Source of the DNA: Alphaproteobacteria bacterium MarineAlpha10_Bin3
GTDB lineage: Bacteria > Pseudomonadota > Alphaproteobacteria > UBA8366 > GCA-2717185
Assembly: GCA_002937525.1 (NCBI GenBank)
Contig: PTKA01000003.1
Span: 1-13,439, forward strand
Direction of reading: 5' to 3'
DNA length: 13,439 nucleotides
In this document: positions 12,846 through 13,439 of the stretch, piece after piece
Position numbering within the stretch: the stretch's first letter is position 1
Layout: every line of letters starts with the position of its first letter
Translations under genes and position numbers: made by a program
Notes under the pieces: model-generated
Told to the model about the DNA's origin: nothing
Database searches by the model: none
What the model saw: the letters and a program-made list of their open reading frames with translations, nothing else

Positions 12846-13439
12846 ATGAATGGCACCGCAAAACCAACCGGCCCCCTGACCGGCGTAAAGATCATCGAGC
12901 TGGCCGGTATCGGCCCCGGCCCGCTATGCTGCGCGCTGCTGTCCGACATGGGCGCCGATATCCTGCGCATCGACCGCAACATCGACCCCAAGCTGGGCAT
13001 CGGCCGGCCGACCAAAACCGATGTGACGCGGCGCGGCAGGCTTTCGATTTCCGTCGATCTCAAACATAAGGACGGCATCGCGGCGGTGCTGCGGCTGGTC
13101 GCCGGCGCCGATGCGATCATCGACCCCTTCCGCCCCGGCGTGACCGAACGGCTGGGGCTTGGCCCCGACGATTGCAGCACCATCAACAAGCGCATCGTCT
13201 ATGGCCGGATGACCGGATGGGGGCAGGACGGTCCGCTTTCCCAGGCCGCCGGCCACGATCTCAACTACCTGGCCTTGACCGGCGTGCTGGACGCCATCGG
13301 ACCCAAGGAAACCCCGGTGCCGCCGCTCAATGTCGTCGCCGATATGGGCGGCGGCGCGATGTTTCTTGCCGTCGGCGTGCTGGCGGCGATCCTGGAGGCG
13401 CGCGGATCGGGCCAGGGGCAGACCGTCGATGTGTCGATG
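12846..13439 (+). CDS. alpha-methylacyl-CoA racemase-like CoA-transferase (3' end outside window)
   Basis: The first 198 codons of an AMACR/MCR-type protein; there is no stop before the window edge. Motifs are [11 protein letters not shown] (res 16-26), [12 protein letters not shown] (33-44), [16 protein letters not shown] (95-110), [12 protein letters not shown] (119-130), [12 protein letters not shown] (133-144), [17 protein letters not shown] (157-173) and [12 protein letters not shown] (187-198). His137 and Asp166 align with the catalytic His126/Asp156 pair of the mycobacterial racemase, so both acid/base residues are present. The enzyme would interconvert R and S 2-methylacyl-CoA epimers ahead of stereospecific dehydrogenation. 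The ATG at 12846 has a strong AAAGGAG 7 nt upstream (12832-12838). It lies 152 bp after the Nudix gene on the same strand. It is a paralogue of the gene at 1-434. Confidence 0.93.
   Translation, partial: MNGTAKPTGPLTGVKIIELAGIGPGPLCCALLSDMGADILRIDRNIDPKLGIGRPTKTDVTRRGRLSISVDLKHKDGIAAVLRLVAGADAIIDPFRPGVTERLGLGPDDCSTINKRIVYGRMTGWGQDGPLSQAAGHDLNYLALTGVLDAIGPKETPVPPLNVVADMGGGAMFLAVGVLAAILEARGSGQGQTVDVSM

Noticed and set aside
12700..12849. Small 49-codon frame whose TGA overlaps the racemase ATG (ATGA)
   Set aside because: Arg-rich product with no Shine-Dalgarno and no recognisable features. It probably reflects spacer composition, although the ATGA overlap was noted.

Overview
The window looks like chromosomal DNA from a GC-rich proteobacterium, most likely an alphaproteobacterium (Rhodospirillales/Rhizobiales-like). 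This is inferred from codon usage, from the protein families present (class III CoA-transferases, BadH-type and FabG-type SDRs, an AliA-like ligase, a TAXI-type binding protein) and from the dense catabolic operons. No RNA gene, CRISPR array, IS element or integrase was seen. No gene-free stretch exceeds about 230 bp.

Layout, left to right. (1) Positions 1-434, minus strand: 5' part of an alpha-methylacyl-CoA racemase-like class III CoA-transferase gene that runs off the left edge. (2) Positions 458-4700, plus strand: an operon of a 5'-truncated BadH-like short-chain dehydrogenase remnant, a crotonase-family protein without either canonical catalytic Glu, a cytochrome P450, and an AliA-like (cyclohexanecarboxylate/fatty acid) CoA ligase. 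The last three genes are tightly coupled. (3) Positions 4863-7370 or so, plus strand: an AT-richer module with a secreted TAXI-type solute-binding protein and a membrane histidine kinase. Both start with TTG, no TRAP permease genes accompany them, and the kinase gene is frameshifted. (4) Positions 7390-11804, minus strand: a four-gene operon transcribed as CaiB/formyl-CoA transferase-like protein, acyl-CoA dehydrogenase, SDR, second CaiB/formyl-CoA transferase-like protein. (5) From 11893, plus strand: a NUDT19-like Nudix hydrolase with a split Nudix box, divergent from the CoA operon across an 88-bp region rich in palindromes and direct repeats. A second racemase-like gene follows and leaves the window at 13439.

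Taken together, the enzymes suggest catabolism of a hydrophobic, possibly alicyclic or branched, carboxylic acid through CoA thioesters. The acid would be oxidised by the P450 and activated by the ligase or by CoA transfer. Dehydrogenation, crotonase chemistry and SDR oxidation would follow, with racemases correcting 2-methyl stereochemistry and a Nudix enzyme possibly trimming the CoA/acyl-CoA pool. The substrate is an inference. The TAXI/kinase pair may sense a related extracellular acid. Three signs of damage (missing SDR 5' end, kinase frameshift, missing kinase stop) mean the locus is either partly decayed and rearranged or carries sequence errors.
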